Positions 41,290 to 51,347 of a stretch of DNA of 64,000 nt are shown here, piece after piece. The notes under the pieces are model-generated. The model was not told the origin of the DNA, made no database searches, and saw nothing but the letters and a program-made list of their open reading frames with translations. The first letter of the stretch is position 1, and every line of letters begins with the position of its first letter. The stretch spans positions 1,054,907-1,118,906 of the forward strand of contig NZ_JAGSYF010000002.1 in assembly GCF_025685645.1 (NCBI RefSeq), read 5' to 3'. Origin of the DNA: Edaphobacter bradus. GTDB lineage: Bacteria; Acidobacteriota; Terriglobia; Terriglobales; Acidobacteriaceae. The position numbers and the translations under genes were made by a program.

Positions 41290-42659
41290 ACGTTTTGCGC
41301 CTGCGCGTGGCGCGGTGTGGCCGACTGAAAGAGATAGACGGCGAGGACAGTAATAACAGGCTCAAGCGGGTGACGGAAGCGGGCCTGCACAAAGACGGTG
41401 TAATAAGGGATGGGAAGCAGAAAAAAAATCCAGGCAAAGAGACCGGAGGCCGGCACGCGGCGATAGAGCGCGAGCGCAAGGCCGAGCAGACCGGCGAGGC
41501 TGATAAAGCTGTAGCTGATCACGCGCGGCAGCTCGAGCGCCCACCGTGCGTCCGACGGAACGCTCACCCAGAAAAAGTAGATGCGCTTGAGCGTATTCGC
41601 GAGGAAGTGTGCGGGACAAGCGCGGATGTATGCGCGTGCGAGGTCGCCACGAAACTTTGCATAGCGCACCTCGCCCATGGAGGCGTAGAGGCGGAGTTGG
41701 TCGGGGGCAAACGTGGGGTGGTCATAGGCCATGACGAAGCCGTTGGAGCCTGGACCGTTGCCGAGGTAAGTCTCGACCCCGAGATTGCCGCGAATCGGAA
41801 TGAAGGCGTGGAAGACCTTGTAGTTGCGCAGCTCCCACGGAGTGAGGCATGCGAGACAGACGATGCCTGCGAAGACAGCATTACGCAGCGCGTGGGGGCG
41901 ATGCCGGGTGCCGATGAGAATCCAGAGGCCACAAACAGGAAGGAACAGCAGCAGCGTCGAGGTGGTGAGTGCAATAACTCCCCAAAGCAGGCCGAAGAGG
42001 AGCCACTGGCGCGTTTGACTGGAGTTTTCTTCGATACGTGGAGACTCCGCGTTGGCGTTGACACCGCGCATGCGAAGGGTGAGAACGAGGACGGCAGCAA
42101 AGAGGAACGTGGTGAGGCTCATCTCCCAGAACCAGCGGACGGCATACTGCATGGCCGCGGGGTAGAGGGCCCAGAGCCAGCCGGACCATACGGCATTTGT
42201 CCGCGAGAAGCAGCGAAAGGCTATCTCCCAGACGGCCAGTGCGGTGGCTGCAGAGAAGGCGCAGTTGATGGCGAGCAGCATCCACGCTGAGGCGCTGGTG
42301 TAGACGCCGAAGAGCTTGAAGACGACAGCGATGAGCAGAGGGTAGACGGGTGGAACCCAGGCAGTGGGGCCGGTATAGGGGAGCCAAGCAGTGGCGAAGG
42401 GGCTTCCATAGCCGTGTCCGGTGACGACCGAGCGGGCGATGCGGCCAGCCTCCCAGGCGAAGTGGAAGTGGTCGTCCAAGGGGCGGACCCGGTAGGTGTG
42501 GGCCAGCGTCATGTAAGCGACCCGGATGAGAAACGCGACCCAGAAGAGGCGCCATGGTGCACGGGGATCACCCTCAGCGCGGGCGTTTTCAGCCTTCATC
42601 CAGTGCCAAACGGGGCCCCTGGCGAGCTTGCTCGCTGGGGTAGAAAGGCGTTCGAACAT
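41286..42659 (-). CDS. Polytopic membrane glycosyltransferase-like protein (GT39/PMT superfamily pattern)
   Basis: The 457-residue protein has about ten membrane helices. After the first helix (WRLFWVAFLIRVAYMTLAHT) comes a periplasmic loop with PLDDHFHFAWEAGRIAR, the place where GT-C enzymes keep their catalytic Asp pair, followed by TAWVPPVYPLLIAVVFKLFG. This is the layout of dolichyl/undecaprenyl-phosphate-sugar transferases such as ArnT/PMT-like proteins. The acceptor is unknown. It is cotranscribed with the epimerase that follows. Confidence 0.8.
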   Translation of the reverse strand: MFERLSTPASKLARGPVWHWMKAENARAEGDPRAPWRLFWVAFLIRVAYMTLAHTYRVRPLDDHFHFAWEAGRIARSVVTGHGYGSPFATAWLPYTGPTAWVPPVYPLLIAVVFKLFGVYTSASAWMLLAINCAFSAATALAVWEIAFRCFSRTNAVWSGWLWALYPAAMQYAVRWFWEMSLTTFLFAAVLVLTLRMRGVNANAESPRIEENSSQTRQWLLFGLLWGVIALTTSTLLLFLPVCGLWILIGTRHRPHALRNAVFAGIVCLACLTPWELRNYKVFHAFIPIRGNLGVETYLGNGPGSNGFVMAYDHPTFAPDQLRLYASMGEVRYAKFRGDLARAYIRACPAHFLANTLKRIYFFWVSVPSDARWALELPRVISYSFISLAGLLGLALALYRRVPASGLFAWIFFLLPIPYYTVFVQARFRHPLEPVITVLAVYLFQSATPRHAQAQNV

Positions 42660-42729
42660 CGTGATTTGATTTTAGCTGTTGGGATGGAGATGATCGGTTG
42701 AGATTTTCTGATTGTGAGGGTGTTGCAGC

Positions 42730-43164
42730 ATGGGAGTTCCGATCAAGGTATTGAAGTTGAAGCCGGAGGCGCAGTTGCCGCGCTACGCGCACGTGGGAGC
42801 CTACGGCGATCTGGCCGCCGATCTGTATGCGGCTGAAACGATTGTGATTGAGCCGGGAGCGACCGTGGCGGTTTCGACCGGCGTGGCGCTGGAGTTTCCG
42901 CCGACGCACGGCGCGCTGGTGGAGGACCGCTCCGGACTGGCGATGCGCGGCGTGACGACGCTCGCCGGTGTGATCGATCCCGGCTATCGTGGGGAGGTTC
43001 GCGTGGTGGTGACGAACCTCGGCGAGGTTGCCATCTCTGTGAAACCCGGAGACAGGATCGCGCAGCTCCGTATCGTGCAGCGCATCGAGGCTGATTTTGA
43101 AGAGGTTATGGAGTTGGGCGTCGCAGCGCGCGGCGCGAAGGGATTTGGAAGCACAGGGGTTTAG
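42730..43164 (+). CDS. dut: dUTP diphosphatase
   Basis: The 144-residue trimeric dUTPase removes dUTP and provides dUMP. The five motifs are present: AADLYAAE (1), DRSGLA (2), [11 protein letters not shown] (3, with catalytic Asp and sugar-binding Tyr), GDRIAQLRI (4) and [10 protein letters not shown] (5, the flexible C-terminal arm). Length is standard. It lies 50 bp upstream of purL on the same strand and may share its transcript, linking nucleotide genes. Confidence 0.98.
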   Translation: MGVPIKVLKLKPEAQLPRYAHVGAYGDLAADLYAAETIVIEPGATVAVSTGVALEFPPTHGALVEDRSGLAMRGVTTLAGVIDPGYRGEVRVVVTNLGEVAISVKPGDRIAQLRIVQRIEADFEEVMELGVAARGAKGFGSTGV

Positions 43165-43214
43165 CGCGCGAGCTGATTTTGGCTCGATGCATGCGACAAT
43201 TAACACAGCGAGCC

Positions 43215-45605
43215 ATGGCCAATCTGCAAGCGGAAACCCTGTCCGGCACACCCTCCCCAGCGACCATTACCCCGGAGCTGCTTAGGCAGCACAGCATCAC
43301 TCCAGACGAGTACAAGCGCATCGAAGAAGCACTTGGCCGCACGCCCAGCCTTACCGAGTTGGGCATCTTTTCGGTGATGTGGTCCGAGCACTGCTCCTAC
43401 AAGAGCTCTCGCGTGCACCTGAAGCGGCTGCCGACCAAAGGTGCGCGCAAGACTGGGCCGGGAAGCGTCGTGCAGGGACCGGGCGAGAACGCCGGCATCA
43501 TCGACGTGGGCGATGGCTGGGCCTGCGCCTTCAAGATCGAGTCGCACAATCACCCCAGCTACATCGAGCCCTACCAGGGCGCGGCGACCGGCGTCGGAGG
43601 CATCCTGCGCGACATCTTCACCATGAACGCGCGTCCGCTGGCCGTGATGGACTCGCTGCGCTTCGGGCCGCTCGACGAGGCGGAGCCGGATGAGGCTCTG
43701 CGGCGGAAGAACCATCAGGTGGCGACCGGCGTAGTGCACGGCGTCGCGGGATACGGCAACTGCTTTGGCGTGCCGAACCTCGGCGGCGAGACGCGCTTTG
43801 AGCCGTGCTACTCCGGCAATCCGCTGCTGAACGCTTTCGCGCTTGGGCTGGTGAAGACCGACGAGATCTTCTACGCCAAGGCCGTCGGCGTAGGGAACCC
43901 GGTGATCTACGTGGGCGCGAAGACGGGCCGCGACGGCATCCACGGGGCAACGATGGCCAGCGAGGAGTTCACGGAAGGCTCCGAGCAGAAGCGGCCCAAC
44001 GTGCAGATGGGCGATCCCTTCATGGAGAAGCTGCTGCTCGAGGCCTGCCTTGAGGCGATGGCCACGGGCGCGGTGCTCGGCATTCAGGACATGGGCGCGG
44101 CTGGCCTCACCTGCTCGACCTGCGAGATGGGCGCGCGCGGCGGCCTCGGCCTCACCGTCGAACTTGACCGCGTACCGCAGCGCGAGACCGGCATGTCAAG
44201 CTACGAGATCATGCTCTCGGAGTCGCAGGAGCGCATGCTGCTGGTCGCCGACAAGGCCCGCGCCACCGAGGTGCTGGACGTCTTCTCGAAGTGGGGGCTC
44301 GACGCCTCGATCGTGGGCCACGTGACCGCCGAGCCGAGGATGCGCATTACGCAGGGCGGCGTGCTGGTGGCGAACATTCCCAACCAGAGCCTGACGGACG
44401 ACGCTCCGGTCTATCACCGCCCGGTAGGCACGTGGAAGGCTCCGGTGCCACTCGATCCTCCAGCGCATGTTCTCGAAGCTCTGACCCAGCCGCGCGACTA
44501 CACCGCCGACCTCAAGAAGCTGCTGGCGAGCGCGAACATCTGCGACAAGCGCTGGGTGTACGAGCAGTACGACTCGATGGTGCAGACCAACACCGTGCAG
44601 GGCCCGGGCGGCGAAGCCGGCGTGATTCGCATCAAGGGCACGAGCCGCCATACGGACGGGCCGGGAATCGGCGAACGTACAGGCGATCGTGGTTTGGCGA
44701 TGGCTCTGGCTGGCAACGGCCGCTGGACGTATCTCGACCCCAAGCTCGGCGCGATGCACGCAGTGGCCGAGGCTGCGCGGAAGGTCGCGTGTACGGGCGC
44801 GACTCCCGTGGCCGCGACCAACTGCCTGAACTTCGGCAATCCCGAGAAGCCCGAGATTATGGCGCAGCTCTCGGCGGCGATCGATGGCATCGCCGAGGCC
44901 TGTACAGCGCTAGGGACTCCGATTACTGGCGGCAATGTCTCGCTGTACAACGAGACGAAGGGCGTGGGGATCTATCCGACTCCGGTGGTTGGAGTGGTTG
45001 GGATTATTGATGATGTGACGAAGGCTGTGCCGGCTAGCTTTAAACGTCCCGGTGAGCGGGTCATCGTAGCTTTCTCGAATGTCCAGGGTGAGGACCCTAC
45101 ACAAGAATTTGGGAGTTCAGAATTTGCACGTTCTATAGGGGCGCCTCTATATGGAACACTGCCGCACTTTAGCCTGAATGCGGCTAGGTACTGCAACGAA
45201 ATGCTCTGTGATCTTGCCGATAAGGGACTTATCTCCTCCGCTACAGATATCGGTAGTGGTGGCCTTGCAGTTGCTCTTGCGAAGGCGTCTATCAGTAGTG
45301 GAATTGGAGTTGACGCCTGGTTGCACGCAGATGGCGGCGGTGAGACCGCAACAGAAGCGTTGTTTAGAGAACAGGTTGGTTCGATTGTTCTTACATGCCC
45401 TGCCGAGAATGCTGACGAGGTGATCCGTCGGATCGAAGCTGATGTACAGCACTACGTCGCACTCCCCATCGGAATGACGGCAGAAAAGACTTTCGAATTG
45501 AAATGGGAAAGGGAACCAATCATTTCGGTTTTGGTGACGGAGCTGAGCCACTCCTACTCCGGCGCGATCGAAGCTCAACTCGCGGAAGAGGTGGTGACGG
45601 CATGA
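43215..45605 (+). CDS. purL: Phosphoribosylformylglycinamidine synthase subunit PurL
   Basis: From the ATG at 43215 ([11 protein letters not shown]) the product has 796 residues, the size of the small-type PurL that works with PurQ and PurS. It forms FGAM from FGAR, ATP and ammonia. Motifs include [21 protein letters not shown] with [17 protein letters not shown], and the second-half [14 protein letters not shown] and [15 protein letters not shown]. The last 570 bases (about 44990-45560) have far lower third-position GC than the rest, as if replaced by recombination. The stop overlaps the purF start (ATGA). purQ and purS are not in the window. Confidence 0.97.
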   Translation: MANLQAETLSGTPSPATITPELLRQHSITPDEYKRIEEALGRTPSLTELGIFSVMWSEHCSYKSSRVHLKRLPTKGARKTGPGSVVQGPGENAGIIDVGDGWACAFKIESHNHPSYIEPYQGAATGVGGILRDIFTMNARPLAVMDSLRFGPLDEAEPDEALRRKNHQVATGVVHGVAGYGNCFGVPNLGGETRFEPCYSGNPLLNAFALGLVKTDEIFYAKAVGVGNPVIYVGAKTGRDGIHGATMASEEFTEGSEQKRPNVQMGDPFMEKLLLEACLEAMATGAVLGIQDMGAAGLTCSTCEMGARGGLGLTVELDRVPQRETGMSSYEIMLSESQERMLLVADKARATEVLDVFSKWGLDASIVGHVTAEPRMRITQGGVLVANIPNQSLTDDAPVYHRPVGTWKAPVPLDPPAHVLEALTQPRDYTADLKKLLASANICDKRWVYEQYDSMVQTNTVQGPGGEAGVIRIKGTSRHTDGPGIGERTGDRGLAMALAGNGRWTYLDPKLGAMHAVAEAARKVACTGATPVAATNCLNFGNPEKPEIMAQLSAAIDGIAEACTALGTPITGGNVSLYNETKGVGIYPTPVVGVVGIIDDVTKAVPASFKRPGERVIVAFSNVQGEDPTQEFGSSEFARSIGAPLYGTLPHFSLNAARYCNEMLCDLADKGLISSATDIGSGGLAVALAKASISSGIGVDAWLHADGGGETATEALFREQVGSIVLTCPAENADEVIRRIEADVQHYVALPIGMTAEKTFELKWEREPIISVLVTELSHSYSGAIEAQLAEEVVTA

Positions 45606-47164
45606 GCGACCTTCTGATTCAGGATGAGCTTATGGCGTTGAATGCTGTTGGAACAGCAGATTCCTCCGCTGCGCTGCGGAATGACAACCAAGAAGCGATG
45701 TTCGCTGAGGACGACGTGACTCTGTGCGAAGCTGACGGACATTTCGACAAGCTGCGTGAAGAGTGCGGCGTGATGGCGATTTACAACCATCCGGATGCGG
45801 CTCGGCTGACGTACTGGGGGTTGTACTCGCTGCAGCATCGCGGGCAGGAGTCGGCGGGGATTGCCTCGGCCGATGGACAGGAGGTCAACGACATCAAGGG
45901 CATGGGCCTGGTGTCGGAGATCTTCACCGATGAGGTGTTGGCGAAGCTGCCGGGCTATCTTGCGATCGGGCATACGCGCTACTCGACGACGGGCGACTCG
46001 GCGCTGCTGAATGCGCAGCCGATTGCGGTCGAGAGCACGAAGGGACTCATCGCGATTGCTCATAACGGCAACCTCGTCAATCTTGGCAATTCGAAGGAAC
46101 GTCTTGAGCGCGACGGCGCCGTCTTCCAGACGACGTCGGACTCCGAGATCATTGTGCAGCTCATCGCCCACTCGAAGCAGACGACGCTGGTCGACTGCAT
46201 CGCCGACTCGCTCTCGCAGGTTGAGGGCGCGTTCTCCATCGTGATGATGACGCGCAACCGCATCTTCGCCGCGCGCGATCCGCATGGTCTGCGTCCGCTC
46301 TCGATGGGTAGGATTCCCGGCGTCAATGGCGCGCCGGACACGTTTGTGTTTGCTTCCGAGACGTGCGCGTTCGACCTGCTGCACGCGAAGTACGAGCGCG
46401 ATGTGAAGCCGGGCGAGCTGGTGATGGTCTCCGAGGATGGAGTGACTTCGCGGTACTTCGACACGACGACGAAGCAGGCGAGCTGCATCTTCGAGCACGT
46501 TTACTTCGCGCGGCCGGACTCGAAGATCTTTGGCCGCTGGGTGCAGCAGAGCCGCGAGCTGATGGGCCGCACGCTAGCGCGTGAGTCGGGCGTGCCTGCC
46601 GACCTCGTGGTGCCGGTGCCGGACTCGGGCGTGACGGCAGCGCTGGGCTACGCGGCGGAGTCGGGGATTCCGTTCAACCTCGGGCTGATTCGCAACCACT
46701 ACGTCGGCAGGACGTTCATCCAGCCGGAGCAGCGCGTGCGCGACTTCGGCGTGAGGATGAAGCTGAATCCGGTGCGCTCGCTGCTTGAGGGCAAGCGCGT
46801 CATCCTGATCGACGACTCGATCATCCGGGGAACGACGTCGCGGAAGATCGTCCGGATGGTACGGGCCGCGGGCGCGAAAGAGGTGCATCTGCGCATCTCG
46901 TGTCCGCCGACGATCTCGCCGTGCTTCTATGGCGTCGATACTCCGAGCAAGAAGGACCTGATCGCGGCGAACCATTCCGTCGAGGAGATACGGCAGTTCA
47001 TCGAGGCGGACTCGCTGGCGTACCTGTCGCTCGAAGGGATGCTGCATAGCTGCACGAGCGGCGACGCGACACCGAATGGCTACTGCACAGCCTGCTACAC
47101 AGGCGACTATCCGACGTCGTGGGTGGATGTGTCGGAGATTCTGCCTGCGGTGGCGGTTCGGTAA
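45602..47164 (+). CDS. purF: Amidophosphoribosyltransferase
   Basis: The 520-residue enzyme makes phosphoribosylamine from PRPP and glutamine, the first committed purine step. The catalytic Cys after propeptide cleavage is Cys55 in [10 protein letters not shown]. The glutaminase region ([23 protein letters not shown]) and the PRPP loop [14 protein letters not shown] are present, and CTAC near the C-terminus plus SPCFYG suggest a Bacillus-type 4Fe-4S enzyme. The propeptide is unusually long (54 residues), and residues 18-31 ([14 protein letters not shown]) are encoded by a 39-bp dispersed repeat. It is coupled to purL. Confidence 0.97.
   Translation: MSDLLIQDELMALNAVGTADSSAALRNDNQEAMFAEDDVTLCEADGHFDKLREECGVMAIYNHPDAARLTYWGLYSLQHRGQESAGIASADGQEVNDIKGMGLVSEIFTDEVLAKLPGYLAIGHTRYSTTGDSALLNAQPIAVESTKGLIAIAHNGNLVNLGNSKERLERDGAVFQTTSDSEIIVQLIAHSKQTTLVDCIADSLSQVEGAFSIVMMTRNRIFAARDPHGLRPLSMGRIPGVNGAPDTFVFASETCAFDLLHAKYERDVKPGELVMVSEDGVTSRYFDTTTKQASCIFEHVYFARPDSKIFGRWVQQSRELMGRTLARESGVPADLVVPVPDSGVTAALGYAAESGIPFNLGLIRNHYVGRTFIQPEQRVRDFGVRMKLNPVRSLLEGKRVILIDDSIIRGTTSRKIVRMVRAAGAKEVHLRISCPPTISPCFYGVDTPSKKDLIAANHSVEEIRQFIEADSLAYLSLEGMLHSCTSGDATPNGYCTACYTGDYPTSWVDVSEILPAVAVR
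45655..45693 (+). repeat. 39-bp repeat inside purF (copy 1)
   Basis: This is identical over all 39 bases to 47172-47210, the core being AGCAGATTCCTCCGCTGCGC. It contains the imperfect palindrome TCCTCCGCTGCGCTGCGGA. Shorter relatives occur at 50432-50468 and 50576-50612. Confidence 0.95.
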
Positions 47165-47171
47165 GGCGAAA

Positions 47172-47210
47172 AGCAGATTCCTCCGCTGCGCTGCGGAATG
47201 ACAACCAAGA
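47172..47210 (+). repeat. 39-bp repeat after purF (copy 2)
   Basis: A perfect copy of 45655-45693, starting seven bases after the purF stop codon and ending six bases before the DinB stop codon on the other strand. Confidence 0.95.
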
Positions 47211-47216
47211 GAGAAG

Positions 47217-47711
47217 CTAGACTCGCTCGACTCCAATGAAGAGGTAGTCGCCGGGCCAGGTGGGTTTGTAGCCGTGCTGGCGGACGAGCGTGCCGAGTTG
47301 CGCGTAGTGGCGCAGGCTGTGCAGCAGCGCGTGGAAGTAGATGGTCTTGAGCGAGGCGCGCAGGGAACCGTAGGAGCGGGTCTGGAACTCGATCATCTCG
47401 CTCCAGTCGTGATTCGCGGCGAGGGCTCGCTTCAAGATTTGGGTGGCGCGGTCGTGGGTGGCGTAGAGGGCTTCAACCGAGTCGTAGGCGACTTGCTCGT
47501 AGGGCGTCTCGGGGATGTGGGCGATGCGCTCGGCGTAGCGGAGTTCGACTGCGACGATGTGCTGCATGAACTCGGCGATGGTCTTCGTGTTGGCGATGTC
47601 GCAGGGAATGGCGAGGATGTCCGGGTGCTCGGCGAGGAACTTGCGCCAGTGGTCGGAGGTGGTCTCGTACCACTTGAGGACGTCTTGCGCGGTGAGGATG
47701 GGTTCGCTCAT
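47217..47711 (-). CDS. DinB-like four-helix-bundle protein
   Basis: The 164-residue protein shows the DinB/YfiT pattern: [26 protein letters not shown] with His51, and [21 protein letters not shown] with His127, His131 and His135, which would form the metal site. DinB-family members are metal-dependent transferases or hydrolases, some using mycothiol or bacillithiol; the reaction here is unknown. It follows purD by four bases on the same strand and is probably cotranscribed with it. Confidence 0.85.
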   Translation of the reverse strand: MSEPILTAQDVLKWYETTSDHWRKFLAEHPDILAIPCDIANTKTIAEFMQHIVAVELRYAERIAHIPETPYEQVAYDSVEALYATHDRATQILKRALAANHDWSEMIEFQTRSYGSLRASLKTIYFHALLHSLRHYAQLGTLVRQHGYKPTWPGDYLFIGVERV

Positions 47712-47715
47712 GCTT

Positions 47716-48987
47716 CTATTCTCCTCTCAAGGCGCGGTAGCCGATGTCGCGGCGGTAGTGCATGCCTTCGAACGAGATGGTTTCGAGGCGCGTGTAGATG
47801 CGGTCCAGCGCGGTTGCCAGATCGGGAGCAGCGGCGGAGACGGCGAGGACGCGGCCTCCGGCGGTGACTAGCTGGTTGTCCTTGATGGCGGTTCCGGCGT
47901 GGAAGATGACGACGCCGTCTGCGGCTTCACTGGTCACTCCGCTGATGGGCTTTCCGAAGGCGTATTTGCCGGGGTAGCCTCCGCTGGCGGCGATGACGGT
48001 GGCGCTGGCTCCGGGCTTGAGGCGGATGGGAAGGCCCTGCGCGTTGCCGTCGATGGAGGCGTTGAAGAGGTCGAGGATGTCGGTTTCGAGGCGGAGGACG
48101 ATGGCCTCGGTCTCGGGGTCTCCCCAGCGGGTGTTGAACTCGAGGACCATGGGGCCGCGCGGCGACATCATGAGGCCGATGAAGAGGATTCCCTTGAAGG
48201 GTGTGCCTTCAGACTTCATGCCGTCGACGGTGCGCTGGGCGATGTTCCTGGTGACCCAGTGGGTCATGGCCGGGGTGAGGAGTCCGTCGGTGGAGTAGGC
48301 TCCCATGCCTCCGGTGTTGGGGCCGGTGTCGCCTTCGCCGACGCGCTTGTGGTCCTGCGCGGTGGCGATGGGCAGGGCGTGCTTGCCGTCGCAGAGGGCG
48401 AAGAAGGAGACCTCCTCGCCAGTGAGGAACTCCTCGAGGACGATCTCAGGGTCGGGAGCGCCGGTGAGGACTCCGGAGAAGATCTCGCCGGCGGCGGACT
48501 CGGCCTCGAGGCGGGTGTGGCAGATGACGACGCCCTTGCCGGCGGCGAGGCCGGAGGCCTTGACCACGACGGGGAGGGAGAAGCGGAGGAGCTCCTCGCG
48601 GACCTGGTCGAGTGTGGTGCAGAGCGCGTAGGCGGCGGTGGGGATGCCGTGGCGCTGCATGAAGGACTTGGCGAAGGCCTTCGAGGATTCGAGCTGCGCG
48701 GCGTCCTTCGTGGGGCCGAAGACGCGGTGGTGGCGGCGCTGGAGCGCGTCGACGAGGCCGAGGGCGAGCGGGACCTCGGGGCCGATGACGGTGAGGGCGG
48801 GGTTCTCATGCTCGACGAGGGCGATCATGGCGGTGAGATCGTTGACGCTGACCGGCTCGGTGCGGGCGATGGCGGCGATGCCTCCGTTGCCGGGGGCACA
48901 GACGACCTCGGTGACGGAGGGGGATTTGAGGAGAGACCAGACGAGGGCGTGTTCGCGGCCTCCGCCGCCGATGACGAGGATCTTCAT
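47716..48987 (-). CDS. purD: Phosphoribosylamine-glycine ligase
   Basis: The 423-residue ATP-grasp enzyme joins glycine to phosphoribosylamine. N-terminal [17 protein letters not shown] (PurD signature), ATP-grasp [14 protein letters not shown] and [18 protein letters not shown], and the metal site [14 protein letters not shown] are complete. Length is normal. With purL and purF on the other strand, this makes three de novo purine genes within 6 kb but in two transcription units. Composite repeat C3 starts 25 bp upstream. Confidence 0.98.
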   Translation of the reverse strand: MKILVIGGGGREHALVWSLLKSPSVTEVVCAPGNGGIAAIARTEPVSVNDLTAMIALVEHENPALTVIGPEVPLALGLVDALQRRHHRVFGPTKDAAQLESSKAFAKSFMQRHGIPTAAYALCTTLDQVREELLRFSLPVVVKASGLAAGKGVVICHTRLEAESAAGEIFSGVLTGAPDPEIVLEEFLTGEEVSFFALCDGKHALPIATAQDHKRVGEGDTGPNTGGMGAYSTDGLLTPAMTHWVTRNIAQRTVDGMKSEGTPFKGILFIGLMMSPRGPMVLEFNTRWGDPETEAIVLRLETDILDLFNASIDGNAQGLPIRLKPGASATVIAASGGYPGKYAFGKPISGVTSEAADGVVIFHAGTAIKDNQLVTAGGRVLAVSAAAPDLATALDRIYTRLETISFEGMHYRRDIGYRALRGE

Positions 48988-49011
48988 GACATCTCCGAGG
49001 GTAGCATCTTC

Positions 49012-49283
49012 AGGGGGTACTCCCCCCTGGGGTGTTTTCGTGCAAAATATTCATTCTATTGGCTTTAGATCTGGACCTTGAATGTAAGGTCTTCCATTCA
49101 AAGGGGTTAGGTATCAAAGTATTGAAAATACGGTTGTTAGTTGCTGGTTGTTAGTTGTTCGTTGAACTGCCCTGCCGGGGCGAGCCTGTTCTTAGTTCTA
49201 TTTTAATGGATTGACAGGAACTACTCTGCCACGGGGAAGTGGTTTGTTTTGTTTTGGTTGAGTGGTTTGGGGGCTTGACAGGA
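49012..49283 (+). repeat. Composite intergenic repeat C3, upstream of purD
   Basis: It begins with the hairpin CAGGGGGTAC-TCCCCCCTG (49012-49030), then TGCAAAATATTC (49041-49052), CAAAGTATT (49115-49123), AACTACTCTGCCAC (49219-49232) and CTTGACAGG (49274-49282), in the same order as C1 and C2. Between blocks it carries GGTTGTTAGTTG repeats similar to those at 29051-29128. No gene is supported in 48988-49492. Confidence 0.75.
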
Positions 49284-49492
49284 GTTTCGCTCAGGGCAGG
49301 CTGCTGCGTTGCGAAGTGACAATAAAATGCAACGGCAAAGACAAAGGCGAACGCAAAGGGCGCAAAGGCAAAACGCGAAGGGCGCGAAGGTGAACGTGAT
49401 CAGGGCCTTAAATGCAGTGGGGTGGACATCCATTTGATGGCGTCGCAACATCTGTTTGCATACCAAATCTGTTTTTTTGAGGCAGGCCGCTT

Positions 49493-50290
49493 GTGACCTT
49501 CTCTTCGTCTCGTGCAGATTCGCGTTCTGAGAAGCTTTCGTTGCCTCCTGGCACGGCGATGGAAGGGGAGGGTCAGGGTCACGACCCGCGGAAGGTATAT
49601 GTCGATGGCGAGGTGGTGGAGGACCTGATTGCGCAGAAGCGCATCGGCGAGCGCATCAAGGCACTGCGGTTGAAGCGGTCGATGGGGCTGGTGGAACTGG
49701 GGCGGCATACGGGGCTCTCGGCAAGCTATCTGTCGCAGCTGGAGACGGGGAGGGTGGTCCCGACGCTGCGGAACCTGGCGCGGATCGCGATGGTGTTCTC
49801 GAAGGACCTGACCTATTTCTTTGAGCCTGATCCGACGGCGTTGTTCCGGCTGCATCGGCGGAAGGATAGGGTGCGGTTGCCACAGAGCGGGGTGGGGGAC
49901 CCGGAGTACTTCTTTGAGAGCCTGGCGTACCTGGTTCCGGATCGACAGCTCGATCCGTACTATGCGGAGTTTCTGCCGTGCAAGGCGCGGCGTGAGCGAC
50001 GGGCGCATCAGCATGCGGGGTGCGAGTTTCTGTTTGTGATGTCGGGAAGGCTGGAGGTGCGGCACGGGGAGACAGCGCACACGCTGGAGCCAGGGGATTC
50101 AGCGTACTTCGACGCAGGGACGGTGCACAGCTACTCGTGTGTTGGCGATGCTCCTGCAATGACGGTGATTGTGACGCTGCCGGAGACACAGGTGAATGGG
50201 CATCGGCGGAATGGAAATGGAGCAACGACGCTGCGGCCGATGGGAGAGCTCGCTCGGGCCAGGGGGAATGGAGTGGGGGCGAGGGGCTAG
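49493..50290 (+). CDS. XRE-family regulator with cupin domain
   Basis: The 265-residue protein (GTG at 49493; ATG at 49559 is an alternative) has an XRE HTH at about residues 50-105 (IGERIKALRLKRSMGLVELG, then TGLSASYLSQLETGRVVPTL) and a cupin domain at about 165-235 (HQHAGCEFLFVMSGRLEVRH, LEPGDSAYFDAGTVHSYS). Such regulators sense a small ligand or metal in the cupin. The C-terminal 40 residues are Gly/Asn/Arg-rich and likely disordered. No neighbour suggests the regulon. Confidence 0.9.
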   Translation: MTFSSSRADSRSEKLSLPPGTAMEGEGQGHDPRKVYVDGEVVEDLIAQKRIGERIKALRLKRSMGLVELGRHTGLSASYLSQLETGRVVPTLRNLARIAMVFSKDLTYFFEPDPTALFRLHRRKDRVRLPQSGVGDPEYFFESLAYLVPDRQLDPYYAEFLPCKARRERRAHQHAGCEFLFVMSGRLEVRHGETAHTLEPGDSAYFDAGTVHSYSCVGDAPAMTVIVTLPETQVNGHRRNGNGATTLRPMGELARARGNGVGARG

Positions 50291-50360
50291 TTGAGGCTTA
50301 TGAGTCCAGGTGGCTGTCTAGGACAGGAAAGGCAAAGGCCGGGTGGGGATAGGGGATTCT

Positions 50361-50617
50361 TTCCCACCCATGCCGCGATGTGGCTGCGGCATGAATGGGG
50401 CACCCGAGCGTGGGTGGCTCTTCAGGCGGACAGCAGATTCCTCGGCTTCGCTCGGAATGACAACCAGAAAGGTGAGCGGCTCTGTGGCTGGGAGGCGTGG
50501 TTATTTCCCACCCATGCCGCGATGAGGCTGCGGCATGAATGGGGCGCCCGAGCTTTGGTGGCTCTCCAGGCGAACAGCAGATTCCTCGGCCTCGCTCGGA
50601 ATGACAACCAAAAATGA
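50361..50617. repeat. Tandem duplication of a roughly 110-bp non-coding unit
   Basis: Unit 1 (about 50361-50471) and unit 2 (about 50506-50617) share CCCACCCATGCCGCGATG, a stem formed with CGGCATGAATGGGG, then GGTGGCTCTNCAGGCG and a short relative of the 39-bp purF repeat. The units are separated by about 35 bp. It fills the gap between the XRE gene and rnhA; open frames through it are not genes. Confidence 0.85.
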
Positions 50618-50642
50618 TGGTCGGAATGACAACCAAAAGGTG

Positions 50643-51347
50643 CTACTCGCGGATGATCTTGACGAAGATTCCGTTGGGGAGGTTGTGGCCGCCGAGGATG
50701 TGGATGACTCCGTCGCGGGTGAAGCCTCGGAGCATTGTGCCGGACTGGGTTGAGGGCTGGGCTGGCGTTTGGGCTGGAGGCTGGTCTGGGTTGGGTGGGG
50801 CTTCGGATTTTTGTGGGTAGGGCGTGGCCTTGAGCGGTGCGGGGGCGGGTTGGCCGGGGGCGTGGGGCCTCTTCATGCCGCGGTCCATGGCCTCGTTGGC
50901 GAGGCGGTCGGCGTCCTTGTTCTTGTGGCGCAGGGCGTGGGAGATTTCGAAGCCCTTGAGACGGGCGATGCGGGATTTGGCCTCCTGCCAGAGGGGCTTG
51001 AGGTCTGGGGAGTTGACCTTGTACTTGCCCTGAATCTGCTTGACCATGAGCTCGGAGTCGGAGACGACGCGGAGGCGGGGGTGGTTGTGGTCGAGCGCGT
51101 ACTGGAGGACGGCGAGGAGGCCGGAGTACTCGGCGTAGTTGTTGGTGCGGACGCCGAGGAACTCGCTGAGCTCGGCGATGGGCTCACCGCTGGGGCCGGT
51201 GATGACGGCTCCGTAGCCGGCAGGGCCGGGATTGCCGCGGGCTCCGCCGTCGCAGTGGGCGTTGATCCAACCATGGGAGGGCTGCGCGGTGGAGGCGGGC
51301 TGGGGGGCTTCGGCGAAGAGGGAGGGGGAGGTGGTGCGTGACGGCAT
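50643..51347 (-). CDS. rnhA: Ribonuclease HI with C-terminal extension
   Basis: The start at 51347 (MPSRTTSPSLFAEAP) gives 234 residues. The RNase H fold at about 25-155 has the catalytic set Asp33 (CDGGARGNPG), Glu73 (NNYAEYSGL), Asp97 (VVSDSELMVKQ) and Asp147 (KDADRLANEAM). It degrades RNA in RNA-DNA hybrids. A Pro-rich linker is followed by a short C-terminal segment (MLRGFTRDGVIHILGGHNLP) not found in E. coli RNase HI and perhaps lineage-specific. Confidence 0.92.
   Translation of the reverse strand: MPSRTTSPSLFAEAPQPASTAQPSHGWINAHCDGGARGNPGPAGYGAVITGPSGEPIAELSEFLGVRTNNYAEYSGLLAVLQYALDHNHPRLRVVSDSELMVKQIQGKYKVNSPDLKPLWQEAKSRIARLKGFEISHALRHKNKDADRLANEAMDRGMKRPHAPGQPAPAPLKATPYPQKSEAPPNPDQPPAQTPAQPSTQSGTMLRGFTRDGVIHILGGHNLPNGIFVKIIRE

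Noticed and set aside
47899-49068. 389-codon plus-strand open frame opposite purD
   Set aside because: Gly/Asp/Glu-rich shadow of purD codons; purD motifs are complete.
50291-50617. 108-codon open frame between the XRE regulator and rnhA
   Set aside because: It is translated from the tandem non-coding repeats, and the repeated peptide reflects DNA duplication.
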